Positions 7,860 to 16,138 of a stretch of 64,000 bases of DNA are shown here, piece by piece. The position numbers and the translations under genes are program-made. How positions within the stretch are numbered: the stretch's first letter is position 1; the number at the start of each line of letters is the position of its first letter. This DNA comes from Butyrivibrio proteoclasticus P6B7 (GTDB taxonomy: Bacteria; Bacillota; Clostridia; Lachnospirales; Lachnospiraceae), in assembly GCF_000622085.1 (NCBI RefSeq), contig NZ_KK211395.1:60506-124505 (forward strand). The letters are read 5' to 3'. The notes below the pieces were generated by a model. That model did not search any database. It was not told the origin of the DNA and was given only the letters and a program-made list of their open reading frames with translations.

Positions 7860-8061
7860 TGAACAGGCCTGGGATTGCGGCAGGTGTAAAGAAAGGCAGA
7901 ATTGTCAGGGCTTCTGAGAACCTTATCTGAACCGCGTATTTAGCAAGGCCCATGGCGTTGGCAATCAGCGTGAGAATGGTGTAGATTGCAGCGATGGCAG
8001 CGGACTGCGTGATGAAGAGAAGGCTGGCGTGCTGTGCGGTGGAATGATTAGAATTCTGCAT
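7858..8061 (-). pseudogene. queT: queT fragment (queuosine precursor transporter), 3' truncated
   Basis: Reading from ATG at 8061, the first 68 residues match the start of QueT-family ECF S-components: a first membrane helix (AAIAAIYTILTLIANAMG) and then QIRFSEALTILPFFTPAAIP. Full proteins run to about 160-170 residues; here homology stops at the end of the AEC gene and the frame continues as unrelated sequence. I see no preQ1 riboswitch consensus in the 100 bp upstream. Most likely a dead remnant. Confidence 0.75.
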
Positions 8062-8206
8062 AACTGTCCCCCAAGGCGGTTGCTGAGATAACGATAAGAT
8101 TTGTTTGTTGCATTATTATCCTACACTAGTTCGTGTATTAGTGACATGAAATACAGGTAATCAAGGTTGCTTATTTGTGCTTCTCAAATTTTTAGAGCGC
8201 AAAAAC

Positions 8207-8427
8207 ACAGAAAATAGGCAGTGATGTCTATATTTTCTGTATTGGTTTCCGGCCTATTATGACACCTGATACTATTACAAATGCTAGTAATCGTGATTGC
8301 GAACAAAAATACAGAAAAAGTGATGGAGATACAGTTTTTTCTGTATTATAGATTTTTTTGATAGCATACTTAGTTTATAAAAGCTATGATATATACAGAA
8401 AATTGAGAGAATGTCTTCTATTTCTGT
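8207..8427. repeat. Three ACAGAAAA-N18-TTTTCTGT palindromes
   Basis: Units lie at 8207-8240, 8311-8344 and 8395-8427 (34, 34 and 33 bp). Each has 8-bp inverted arms (ACAGAAAA / TTTTCTGT; the third has a 7-bp right arm) and a variable centre. The first centre can fold further around a GTGA loop. Start-to-start distances are 104 and 84 bp, close to 10 and 8 helical turns. The same element recurs six times at 18.5-18.9 kb. The 8062-8540 gap holds nothing else recognisable. Confidence 0.8.
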
Positions 8428-8540
8428 AAAAACGGCCGGAAACTATTTTGAACAAGTTCAAATCAGGGGAGAATTAGAGAAAATCGAGTTAAGGCAAGAA
8501 TAAAATAGTGAGAAGAGCACAACGCATCACAGGAGGAATC

Positions 8541-8933
8541 ATGGAAAACGAATACCCATTAAGCAAGCTCAAAAACCCATTCATGGAATACAATGGAATA
8601 GAAATCTGCGAGGTGTCGCTGGATCACAGCGTGCTGAAGGCTACACTGACAGCGGATTCCCGCAACCCTTATGGAATGGTGCACGGCGGGCTTTTGTACA
8701 CCATGATGGATTGCGTGGCAGGCGTCACGGCCCGTGCGGACAATCACCACTACGTGACCCAGAGCGTCCACGTCAACTATCTTAGCAATATCAAGGATGG
8801 CGACGAGATCTACGCTGAGGGCACAGTATCAAGACGCGGCAGCACAATTACAATTATTCACGCATTCGTGCGAACCCCAGACGGAGAGCGCCTCGCAGAA
8901 GCTACGGTAAATATGTTCAGACTGCCGGACTAA
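8541..8933 (+). CDS. PaaI-family thioesterase (hotdog fold)
   Basis: 130-residue hotdog-fold acyl-CoA thioesterase. The central NPYGMVHGGLLYTMMDCVAG motif (about residues 45-64) is the PaaI/4HBT signature with the HGG turn and an Asp at the helix. The start at 8541 follows AGGAGG; an in-frame GTG 33 bp upstream lacks a site. It probably releases aromatic or short acyl groups from CoA. It stands alone between the palindrome array and a flavin-binding protein gene. Confidence 0.9.
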   Translation: MENEYPLSKLKNPFMEYNGIEICEVSLDHSVLKATLTADSRNPYGMVHGGLLYTMMDCVAGVTARADNHHYVTQSVHVNYLSNIKDGDEIYAEGTVSRRGSTITIIHAFVRTPDGERLAEATVNMFRLPD

Positions 8934-9017
8934 GATAATACGTCACCAATTGCCCACTGATGAGTCAACTCACGGAATGACATAAAATATACACCCCATA
9001 ACATAGGAGGACACAAA

Positions 9018-9410
9018 ATGGAAAGAGTAGAGAAGTTTTTAAAAGAAGCAGGCACATACTATCTTGCAACAGTTGAAGGCGACCAGCCAAGAGTTAGACC
9101 TTTCGGCACAGCCCACATTTTTGAGGGCAAGCTTTACATCCAGACTGGAAAGGTAAAAGATGTATCTAAGCAGATCCACGCTAATCCAAAGGTTGAGATC
9201 TGTGCTTTCAAGGATGGCGAGTGGCTCAGAGTAGCAGGAGAGCTTGTTGAGGACGACCGCAACGAGGCACGCCAGTCTATGCTTGATGCTTACCCATCAC
9301 TCCAGGGCATGTACAAGGCAGACGACGGAAACACAGAAGTTTTCTACCTCAAGAACGCCACAGCAACATTCAGCTCCTTCACACACGCACCAGAAGTTGA
9401 GAAGTTCTGA
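9018..9410 (+). CDS. Pyridoxamine 5'-phosphate oxidase family flavoprotein
   Basis: 130-residue split-barrel FMN-binding protein. The opening KEAGTYYLATVEGDQPRVRP, the PFGTAHIFEGKLYIQTG strand pair and the KDGEWLRVAGELVEDDR block match small PNPOx-like proteins. It lacks the C-terminal domain of true PdxH, so it is more likely a general FMN/F420-type reductase than a PLP-synthesis enzyme. GGAGGACACAAA is its ribosome binding site. A terminator lies about 80 bp downstream. Confidence 0.88.
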   Translation: MERVEKFLKEAGTYYLATVEGDQPRVRPFGTAHIFEGKLYIQTGKVKDVSKQIHANPKVEICAFKDGEWLRVAGELVEDDRNEARQSMLDAYPSLQGMYKADDGNTEVFYLKNATATFSSFTHAPEVEKF

Positions 9411-9492
9411 GACTTGTAAAAAGAGCTAACTAGAATTCCAACAGATTCTCGCAATTTCAGTTTGTGGGAAAGTGACTGTTGATGAGTAGCAA

Positions 9493-9538
9493 GAATAAAA
9501 GCTAGCGGGTTCGTAAGAGCCAGCTAGCTTTTTTATTC
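9493..9538. terminator. Bidirectional terminator
   Basis: GAATAAAAGCTAGC pairs with GCTAGCTTTTTTATTC, with a GGG...GCC inner stem. T-tracts exist on both strands, so it can end the + strand flavoprotein transcript and the - strand MFS transcript. Confidence 0.8.
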
Positions 9539-9667
9539 AATAGGAAATTCCTTTGGATTTCCTATTGAATAAAAAGCGCTCCGCTAAGGATGCGACTGGT
9601 GCGCAGATGAATTTTGCAAGCTAAAGCTTGCGCGCACCAGCGCGCAAAGAGTCGCGAGCGACTCTTT
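9535..9667. repeat. Cluster of nested palindromes
   Basis: Three further inverted repeats sit between the terminator and the MFS gene: ATTCAATAGGAAAT (9535-9548) with ATTTCCTATTGAAT (9557-9570); GCAAGCT..AGCTTGC near 9616-9631 inside a GGTGCGC...GCGCACC frame; and AAAGAGTCGC-GA-GCGACTCTTT (9646-9667). The last probably contributes to termination between the convergent genes. The role of the rest is unknown. Confidence 0.7.
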
Positions 9668-9674
9668 GTTCTTT

Positions 9675-11063
9675 TCACGCACCCTTCCGATGCTCTCTAT
9701 TGGCCATCCACAGCGGAATCAGCGTCATCAGCACGATCACAACCCCAGCAAGGAACAGCGTATTGGTGGGCAGGTACTCCGTGAACCCGTACTCATCCAC
9801 GAACTCGCCACTCTTCTTGATGATCGGATTGGAGATCAGTGGCGCCACTACCATCGGAATCAGCACGTAAAAGACAATGCGGATTCCCTCGAACTGCCCC
9901 CTGGCATCCTCAGGATACAAGCGCTTCGACCACACTGTAACCGTCTGCAGGAACAGAATATATCCGATTCCTACGAAAAGAACTCCAAGCAACAGGTGAG
10001 GATTCCAGATAGTAGCTGGGTTTACGTTTTCTGGTGATACAAAAAGACCTATGATAAGAAGTCCAATCGAATTAAGCACTACAGCCACAAGCACCAGCAG
10101 TGAAGATCTGTCCGCACGAATAAGTGCAATAGCTGGAATAGTAGTAAACATCGCAATCAGCAAGCCGACACCCTCGATAAGTCCCATGGTGTCTGCCGTA
10201 AATCCAAGATAATAGATCATGAAATTTCCCAGATGAGAAAAGTACACATTGAACGAAATGAAGTACACAGCCAGCATCAGATTCACAAACACAAGCTCAC
10301 GATGCTTCATGTATTCACCAACATTGAAGATGGAAAAGAACTGTTCCCCAAAGCTTCCCTTAATCGATGGCTTCAGAGTTTCCACATCCTTCATACCAAA
10401 CAAGGACAGAAGTCCCAGTAAAATCACGGCTCCGCCAATTACCACGAAAAGCCTCATATAATTATCATCAGCTCCAACCAAGAGACCACCCAGCACAGTT
10501 CCAGCAATAGTGCCGATTACAGGCTGAACAGCCAGTGCAGCGCCCAGAGATCCTGAATTCTGAGTATTCATATGGTCGTTAATCCAAGCATTAAAGCCGA
10601 TGTCATTACCCATGGAACCAAAGAAACTCATGATGGCATCCGCCGCAATAACCGCAAAAGCAACGCCCACAAGGGCTCCGCGGCCATCACCGCCGCCAGT
10701 TAAGAACTGCGTCATTCCAAACAAGATAGTGAAAACACCCCACAGAATATATCCAAAGGACACCAGAGCCTTCCTGTTTCCGCGCCTGTCGGACACGCAT
10801 CCAAAAAGAAACGTTGAAACCGTAGTAGCCATGGCAGATATAGCCAGCATCCACGAGATTATAGTAGGATCCTTGGCAATCTTGGCATACACAAAAGTGT
10901 TAAACCACTGATTTTCCATGTTCCAGCAGAGCTGCCCTGCCAGACCCAGCGCCCACACCAGTCCCCAGAAACCAAGGCTTCCGGCTTTGCCTGAATTACT
11001 AGCTCTATTAGCAGAACCCACGCCAGGTTCCGCCCCAGATTTTACATTAGAATTTGAACCCAT
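9675..11063 (-). CDS. MFS transporter
   Basis: 462-residue major facilitator with about twelve membrane helices in two six-helix halves. A long loop (about residues 210-240, ending MKDVETLKPSIKGSFGEQ) separates the halves. The first half has the conserved FGCVSDRRGNRKALVSFG loop 2-3 motif (G-D-R-x-G-R-K type). The start at 11063 follows a GGGGG tract; an earlier in-frame TTG at 11099 is less likely. The N-terminus carries about 25 polar residues before helix 1. The substrate is unknown; the layout resembles sugar or oligosaccharide carriers of Firmicutes. It runs convergent to the preceding + strand genes. Confidence 0.9.
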   Translation of the reverse strand: MGSNSNVKSGAEPGVGSANRASNSGKAGSLGFWGLVWALGLAGQLCWNMENQWFNTFVYAKIAKDPTIISWMLAISAMATTVSTFLFGCVSDRRGNRKALVSFGYILWGVFTILFGMTQFLTGGGDGRGALVGVAFAVIAADAIMSFFGSMGNDIGFNAWINDHMNTQNSGSLGAALAVQPVIGTIAGTVLGGLLVGADDNYMRLFVVIGGAVILLGLLSLFGMKDVETLKPSIKGSFGEQFFSIFNVGEYMKHRELVFVNLMLAVYFISFNVYFSHLGNFMIYYLGFTADTMGLIEGVGLLIAMFTTIPAIALIRADRSSLLVLVAVVLNSIGLLIIGLFVSPENVNPATIWNPHLLLGVLFVGIGYILFLQTVTVWSKRLYPEDARGQFEGIRIVFYVLIPMVVAPLISNPIIKKSGEFVDEYGFTEYLPTNTLFLAGVVIVLMTLIPLWMANREHRKGA

Positions 11064-11135
11064 AAGAATACCCCCATTCCACCTACAATTATAACTCAAA
11101 TTGCCCGTGAATATGGGGGTAAATCATAAACTCAA

Positions 11136-12068
11136 TCACTGCACATTTCCACCGTTCACAACCGGCGCAGCCACTGGCTCTTTTAACAAAAGCGCATGCT
11201 TGCTGACCCAGCCTTTCTTCTGGAAGAAGAGAACGCCCGCAACCAGCACTGATTCAAAGACAACAACAGTGAAGAAGCTTGATGGTGGTACCTCCGTCTG
11301 GATGGACTCGAATCCGAAGCCGTTCATGATGAAGAGCACCATGTTGTTGACGATGTGAAGCGCGATGGACGCCTCAAGGCCGTTGGTCAGGTAAGCCAGC
11401 AGGCCCAGCACGATTCCTGTGAAAAGAACTTCCAGCTTTCCCCAGATGTTGTAGGGGTGAGCCAGCATGAAAGGAACGGCCTGAAGAACTACGGCCAGGA
11501 GCGGGATTTTGAACCAGCCGCCCAGAGCCTGCATTTCAAGGCCTCTGAACACGAACTCTTCAGCTGCACACTGCAATGGTCCAAGGATCAGGCAAAGGAT
11601 AAAGCCTGCAACTGTGAAGTGTACAGGTCCAAAAACAGGATCTTCGATAAGTACGAAAACTGCGTTTGGAATTCCGATAATCACAAGGGCCAAAAGAATG
11701 TACTTGAAGAAGTCGCCAACTTTGAATTTACCTGAGGTTGAAACGTATGAGCTAAATGGTCTCCATCTGGTGCAAAGGTTTGCCAGAATAAGCGCTGGGA
11801 TGCCAACCGCAATTCCGCCAAGAGTCAGCAGCGCTCCGCCCACACTGTAGGCATCAAAAGCATCGTATCCGGCGCCTGCTGCAGCAATAGCCTGGATTGA
11901 CTCATAGTCGCCTGTCAATCCGGCGTAAATGCCTACGATTGCTCCTATAACGATGGTAAATAATAAATAGAATACAACGCACAAAAGACCTGTCAGCAAA
12001 GGCTTGAACCATCTGTACTTCGCGAAGTTACAGGTAAAAGATACGTAGTTAGTTGTGTCTTGTTTCAT
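11136..12068 (-). CDS. CPBP family intramembrane metalloprotease
   Basis: 310-residue membrane protein with about eight helices. The abortive-infection/CAAX protease motifs are present: EEFVFRG (motif 1, EExxxR), HPYNIW in the next helix region, and ALHIVNN (HxxxN). Such proteins cleave prenylated or other membrane substrates and often act in stress or bacteriocin immunity. The start at 12068 has TCCGGAGGAAAT upstream; the frame is open for 23 codons further but without a site. It lies 72 bp beyond the MFS start, same strand, possibly one transcript. Confidence 0.92.
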   Translation of the reverse strand: MKQDTTNYVSFTCNFAKYRWFKPLLTGLLCVVFYLLFTIVIGAIVGIYAGLTGDYESIQAIAAAGAGYDAFDAYSVGGALLTLGGIAVGIPALILANLCTRWRPFSSYVSTSGKFKVGDFFKYILLALVIIGIPNAVFVLIEDPVFGPVHFTVAGFILCLILGPLQCAAEEFVFRGLEMQALGGWFKIPLLAVVLQAVPFMLAHPYNIWGKLEVLFTGIVLGLLAYLTNGLEASIALHIVNNMVLFIMNGFGFESIQTEVPPSSFFTVVVFESVLVAGVLFFQKKGWVSKHALLLKEPVAAPVVNGGNVQ

Positions 12069-12204
12069 ATTTCCTCCGGAATATATCGTATTTATGGTGG
12101 TTTGCGTGGTAGCTCTTTTCACACCACCAGTCTCCACCAGCGCTCTGATCAGATATTATGAGTTAGCATAGCATCTGATGTCATTGATCAGAACACAGTT
12201 TCCA

Positions 12205-13200
12205 TCAATTAGATGATGAAGAAGCTGCGGCACTAGCTGCTGCTGAAGAGATCATGATCATCAGCATAAGTTCCTGCATCATTACTGTTGCAAGAACGTT
12301 AGTAGCCACAGATGCGTCAACAACGCTATTCTCTGCAGAATACACACTGGAAACTACCATTGCGCCAAGCATGAGTTTTGTCTGCTTGCTCATTTCAAGG
12401 AAGCTAAAGCCCTTCTTTCCATCCAGGTATTTAGCGGCTTCGATGATTTCTTCTGCAAGATCAGTTGTGTTAACGTTGAGGCTTGCCAGGGTTCCAAGGG
12501 CTACAACCGCTGAAGTCTTGCCGTACTTGGTGCCTGCTTCGCCGAAGGCCTTGAAAAGTTCAAGTGTTCGCTCAGCTTTGCTTGCTGGGTTGCCGTCAAG
12601 TGTAGTCAGCACCTGGCATAATGAGTAAGCCTCGTTCTCGTGGAAGGCAAAGCTCTTTTTTACAATAGAAAATGTGTCCTCAAGCTCCTCCAGAATGTCG
12701 CTTGTGCTCTTGTCTGTCATGGCCAGAAGCACTGCAAGGCAGGTGTCCTCGTCGTTTGTGAGAAATGGGTGCTTGCTGCTCATACCCTTCATGATTGCCT
12801 TGGTCTTCTCTGCGATTTCGTCGGCAAAAGAGCTTTTTCCTGCGTCTACAACAGTGATAGCAGCAAGGACTTTGTAGGATGAGCCCAGGAACTTGCCTTC
12901 GTTGAGCTTCTCGTAAACTGCGGTAATGTCCTCGAGATACTTCTCAGGATCGCTTGAAAGAGCCATCTTTGTGGAAACTACAAGCTCGTTGTTGCCACGG
13001 AAATATGATAATGCGTTTTTCTTTTTTCTAAGAAGGTCACGGCACTCTTTGATGTGGTCTGTGTCAGCTGTCAGCTCTTTTTCCGCAAGGGCTGATGCTG
13101 TAACCACTGTAATCAAGCCTGGTTCAAGCATGAATGCTTTCTGCATCAAGTTCTTATTCTCGATTAGTAATTCGATTCTTTTCTCAATTGCGTTTTTCAT
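12205..13200 (-). CDS. DUF4003 family protein
   Basis: 331-residue soluble, helix-rich protein matching the DUF4003 family of Firmicutes (SSKHPFLTNDEDTCLAVLLAMTD followed by FHENEAYSLCQVLTTL, about residues 137-205). There is no signal peptide. The final 25 residues are unusual: a methionine- and alanine/serine-rich tail (MMQELMLMIMISSAAASAA) that could insert in a membrane. The function of the family is not known. AAGGAGAG precedes the start. It is separated from the CPBP gene by 136 bp. Confidence 0.8.
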   Translation of the reverse strand: MKNAIEKRIELLIENKNLMQKAFMLEPGLITVVTASALAEKELTADTDHIKECRDLLRKKKNALSYFRGNNELVVSTKMALSSDPEKYLEDITAVYEKLNEGKFLGSSYKVLAAITVVDAGKSSFADEIAEKTKAIMKGMSSKHPFLTNDEDTCLAVLLAMTDKSTSDILEELEDTFSIVKKSFAFHENEAYSLCQVLTTLDGNPASKAERTLELFKAFGEAGTKYGKTSAVVALGTLASLNVNTTDLAEEIIEAAKYLDGKKGFSFLEMSKQTKLMLGAMVVSSVYSAENSVVDASVATNVLATVMMQELMLMIMISSAAASAAASSSSN

Positions 13201-13476
13201 ACACTCTCTCCTTGGGGTTATTTAGCGTAGCTCTGCGGATTCAGCAACTGTCCACTTCCCGGGTGGATGTGAGCTGAATGGATCCGGCATTCATGTAGAT
13301 TACAATTCAAATGCATAAATCCAGCAGAAACTCACGTAATGTTAAGTAATAGTCTAAGGTATGTCAGCCGCAAATCCAATGGGAAACTTTGAAATTTCTG
13401 TGAATTTTGTAATCACATTTAAAATGTTGGAATCTTTGCAGCTGAAATTGTTGTTGTCTGGAAATTGATGTGGAGC

Positions 13477-13668
13477 TTACTCCCAGAAAAGCTCGTCCAG
13501 CGTCTTGTCCAGCGCTTTGCAGATCGCGATGCAGAGGCTGATAGTGGGGTTGTAGTCACCCTTCTCAATTGCGTTTATGGTCTGCCTTGAGACCGAGCAA
13601 AGGTCTGCCAACTGCTGCTGAGACAGGTCTTTTGCCGCTCTTGCGGATTTCATCTTAAGATTCTTCAT
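13477..13668 (-). CDS. XRE-family HTH regulator (small)
   Basis: 63-residue protein that is almost only a helix-turn-helix: KSARAAKDLSQQQLADLCSVSRQTINAIEKG, then NPTISLCIAICKALDKTLDELFWE. This is the short 'YozG-like' class usually paired with a small membrane protein gene. The start at 13668 has GAGGTGACGCC upstream and overlaps the end of that partner gene by 14 bp, so the two are translationally coupled. It likely autoregulates the pair through the promoter at 14266-14334. Confidence 0.9.
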   Translation of the reverse strand: MKNLKMKSARAAKDLSQQQLADLCSVSRQTINAIEKGDYNPTISLCIAICKALDKTLDELFWE

Positions 13669-14185
13669 TGGCGTCACCTCTCTTGTCAATAAAATGCTTG
13701 ATCAGGAATGCGATAAGTATGACTCCGAAGACCAGAGCAATCATGGCGTTGATGGAACCGCCTGTCGCAAAACCGTTATCTGAAAGGCCTGGCTCGTTTG
13801 TATAAATTGCACAAAGGGTATTGGACACAATAACAAAGAGAATGAGGATAATCCACTTTCCAGTCTTCTGACCAACTCCAACGTATGCGTCGTTGAAAAT
13901 GCAGTAAATTGTGTACTCTGCGACGCCGATGAATGGGATAGCCAGCAGCACGAGCTGTGGTGCGACGATGTCCCTTGTCGGACCGTAGAAGAATCCAGCA
14001 TAAATGATGTTCAGCAAAAGAACTGTCATGAAGCTGATCTTGTAACCATTGCCCCTTACCAGGACCTGGCGCTCGTCGTAGTGATCGTTGCCCTTCTTGA
14101 GTTTCAACCTGACGATCAGGGAGACGATGAATATTGTGAGGATCAATCCTGCTCCTGCGATGATTCCTGATGTGTAGCTGCTCAT
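13655..14185 (-). CDS. Small integral membrane protein paired with HTH regulator
   Basis: 176-residue protein with about five membrane helices. After helix 1 comes the YDERQVLVRGNGYK segment (about residues 36-49), a YDERQ signature frequent in DUF2178/DUF6773-like membrane proteins that neighbour small XRE regulators. The function of the family is not established; some are regulators of membrane stress or partners of the HTH protein. The ribosome binding site is GGAGGTTAAC. It is the first gene of the two-gene unit. Confidence 0.8.
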   Translation of the reverse strand: MSSYTSGIIAGAGLILTIFIVSLIVRLKLKKGNDHYDERQVLVRGNGYKISFMTVLLLNIIYAGFFYGPTRDIVAPQLVLLAIPFIGVAEYTIYCIFNDAYVGVGQKTGKWIILILFVIVSNTLCAIYTNEPGLSDNGFATGGSINAMIALVFGVILIAFLIKHFIDKRGDANEES

Positions 14186-14265
14186 AATGTTAACCTCCGT
14201 TTGCGCATCTATGATGCGGCTTGTGACTATATTGATTTATTTGTTATATTTCAGCTGATGATTGA

Positions 14266-14334
14266 ATGATAATACTCTTGTAGCAAAATGTCAAGTATAT
14301 ATTACATTATGCTTTTATTGGATTACATTATGCT
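14266..14334 (-). promoter_or_regulatory. Promoter with two phased direct repeats for the membrane protein/HTH pair
   Basis: On the minus strand TTGACA (14294-14289) and TATCAT (14271-14266) are separated by 17 bp. Upstream lie two copies of ATTACATTATGCT (plus-strand 14301-14313 and 14322-14334), exactly 21 bp or two helical turns apart, a layout typical of a regulator binding site. The remaining 14335-14633 is AT-rich leader DNA of the SDR gene with no clear feature. Confidence 0.65.
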
Positions 14335-14633
14335 ATTAGTCATTTTAAATTTAATTCAGTTAACTGAGTAAAGTTGGCTAAGCAAAGCTATCTAAGTAAA
14401 GCAGACGAAATATGGCGGGCTAATATTAGCGAACAAATTAAAAAAGAATGCGATTAAATGCTAAAATTTACTCGATTGTAATAAAACTATGATATACTGA
14501 TAAATATAGTACTGGACTGGGTTTGCACAATTTTGTGCAACTAAGATGGGCATGGATACTGGGGTTAGAGAATTAAGGTCTGAAGAGCAGTATTGATGGG
14601 CCTTTTGGCGAGATTGAAATAAGGGAGAACGAA

Positions 14634-15407
14634 ATGAAGACAGTTCTTATAACCGGCGCAACGTCCGGAATTGGCATGGAGTTTGCAAGGGCATATGCAA
14701 AGAAAGGCTATAGCCTGGTTCTTACAGGACGCAGGACTGAGCGTCTTGAGAAACTGAGTGACGAGCTGAAAAGCGCGTATGGTGTGGAGTGCAGGCTGAT
14801 CACTGCTGATCTTTCTGATGAGGAGCAGTGCCGCGGGCTTGTGGGGCAGCTTGAGGGCCAGCAGATCGACATCTTCATCAATAATGCCGGCTTTGGCACT
14901 GCTGGAAGCTTCCTGGACACCAATCTTGATAAAGAAATCTCCATGATTAAGGTGAATGACATTGCGATGCACATTCTCTTTAAACTGATGCTCTTAAAGA
15001 TGCAGGAGCAGGGCAGTGGCGAGATTCTGAATGTGGCTTCTTCTGCAGGTCTTTTCCCTGCTGGGCCTTACATGGCCACATACTACGCGACCAAGGCCTA
15101 CATGGCTTCCCTTACTAAGGCGGTGGCAAAAGAGCTAAAGCTGCAAGGGAGCGGAGTCTATGCCGCGTGCTTATGCCCAGGTCCTGTGGATACTGAGTTT
15201 AACGAAAATGCGGATGTGACCTTTGCGCTGAAGGGCATCACGCCTGAAACCTGCGTGAGAGAGTGCCTTGCAGGCATGGCAAGAAGAAAGACAGTTATCG
15301 TTCCAACGCTGACCATGAAGATGGCTGTGTTTTGGGGACGTTTCGTACCAGAGGGACTGCTGCTTAACATGGTTGGACGCCAGCAGCGCAAGAAGACTCA
15401 GAGATGA
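14634..15407 (+). CDS. SDR family NAD(P)-dependent oxidoreductase
   Basis: 257-residue classical short-chain dehydrogenase. TGATSGIG (about 7-14) binds the cofactor, GRRTERL suggests NADP preference, NNAG follows at about 82-85, and the catalytic set is S in NVASSAG with YYATK. The C-terminus (residues 225-257) is longer and basic, as in the DltE/YqjQ-like group that acts on large lipid-like substrates. AGGGAGAACGAA precedes the start. The substrate is unknown. Confidence 0.9.
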   Translation: MKTVLITGATSGIGMEFARAYAKKGYSLVLTGRRTERLEKLSDELKSAYGVECRLITADLSDEEQCRGLVGQLEGQQIDIFINNAGFGTAGSFLDTNLDKEISMIKVNDIAMHILFKLMLLKMQEQGSGEILNVASSAGLFPAGPYMATYYATKAYMASLTKAVAKELKLQGSGVYAACLCPGPVDTEFNENADVTFALKGITPETCVRECLAGMARRKTVIVPTLTMKMAVFWGRFVPEGLLLNMVGRQQRKKTQR

Positions 15408-15472
15408 TGTGGAATGATTAGTGGATAGTGACTAATTCATAGAGTAGTTGCGAAATATAAGCAAGGGGTGTT

Positions 15473-15979
15473 ATGGATACGATAAGTAAGGGGAATGTCG
15501 AGGATCTCGGCTGTAGATACAGGAAGTATCAGAAGAATGTTGAGATCGGCGGAAAAGCGATAATTATATTTGGGGTGTGGTCTATTATCAAATTTATTGC
15601 GTCTGTGCTGCTTGGACAGCAGAGTTTAAGGGATTTGTTGGGGATAGACCCAAATTATCCTGAACAATTTATGTTTGTTCTGGTGGTAATTATGATAGTT
15701 CTTTTAGCGCTGACTATGGTTTGGCACGCGTACATTGGCGTTAGCGCCATTAAGTATGCCCAGGGCTTGAAGAAATCGAGGTTCTTCCTGGTGTGGGCTG
15801 CGCTGATGCTGGTGGTGACTGTGTGCTCGATTCCGGGGTACTTCGATCCGTCTAATAATCCGGAGAGCCTGGACACTGTGATTGTGTCGGTTCTGGTGGA
15901 TTTGAGTATGTCTTTTTCACTGCTGGACATGATCTATTCGTCGTTCATGATGACACGGATTAAGAGACAGATGGGGTGA
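15473..15979 (+). CDS. Predicted four-helix membrane protein
   Basis: 168-residue protein of unknown family with about four hydrophobic segments (around 27-47, 63-85, 102-122 and 136-152). It has charged ends and no signal peptide or catalytic motif that I recognise. AAGCAAGGGGTG is the ribosome binding site. It stands 65 bp after the SDR gene on the same strand, possibly in one transcript. Confidence 0.75.
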   Translation: MDTISKGNVEDLGCRYRKYQKNVEIGGKAIIIFGVWSIIKFIASVLLGQQSLRDLLGIDPNYPEQFMFVLVVIMIVLLALTMVWHAYIGVSAIKYAQGLKKSRFFLVWAALMLVVTVCSIPGYFDPSNNPESLDTVIVSVLVDLSMSFSLLDMIYSSFMMTRIKRQMG

Positions 15980-16138
15980 GTGCGCGAGGGGGCGGAAATG
16001 TAGATTCAGTGACGAGTGCGAGATATGTAGTTGTTGTGATGTGTGCATGCAATCGGATGGAAAGATATCATGACGAGTGCGTGCAGAATTAGACGAGATA
16101 TATGACCACTCCAGTAGAGGAAGGGGATTTGGGGATAG

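Noticed and set aside
8062..8160. preQ1 riboswitch upstream of the queT fragment
   Set aside because: No match to the preQ1-I pattern (stem-loop followed by an A-rich pseudoknot tail) on the minus strand.
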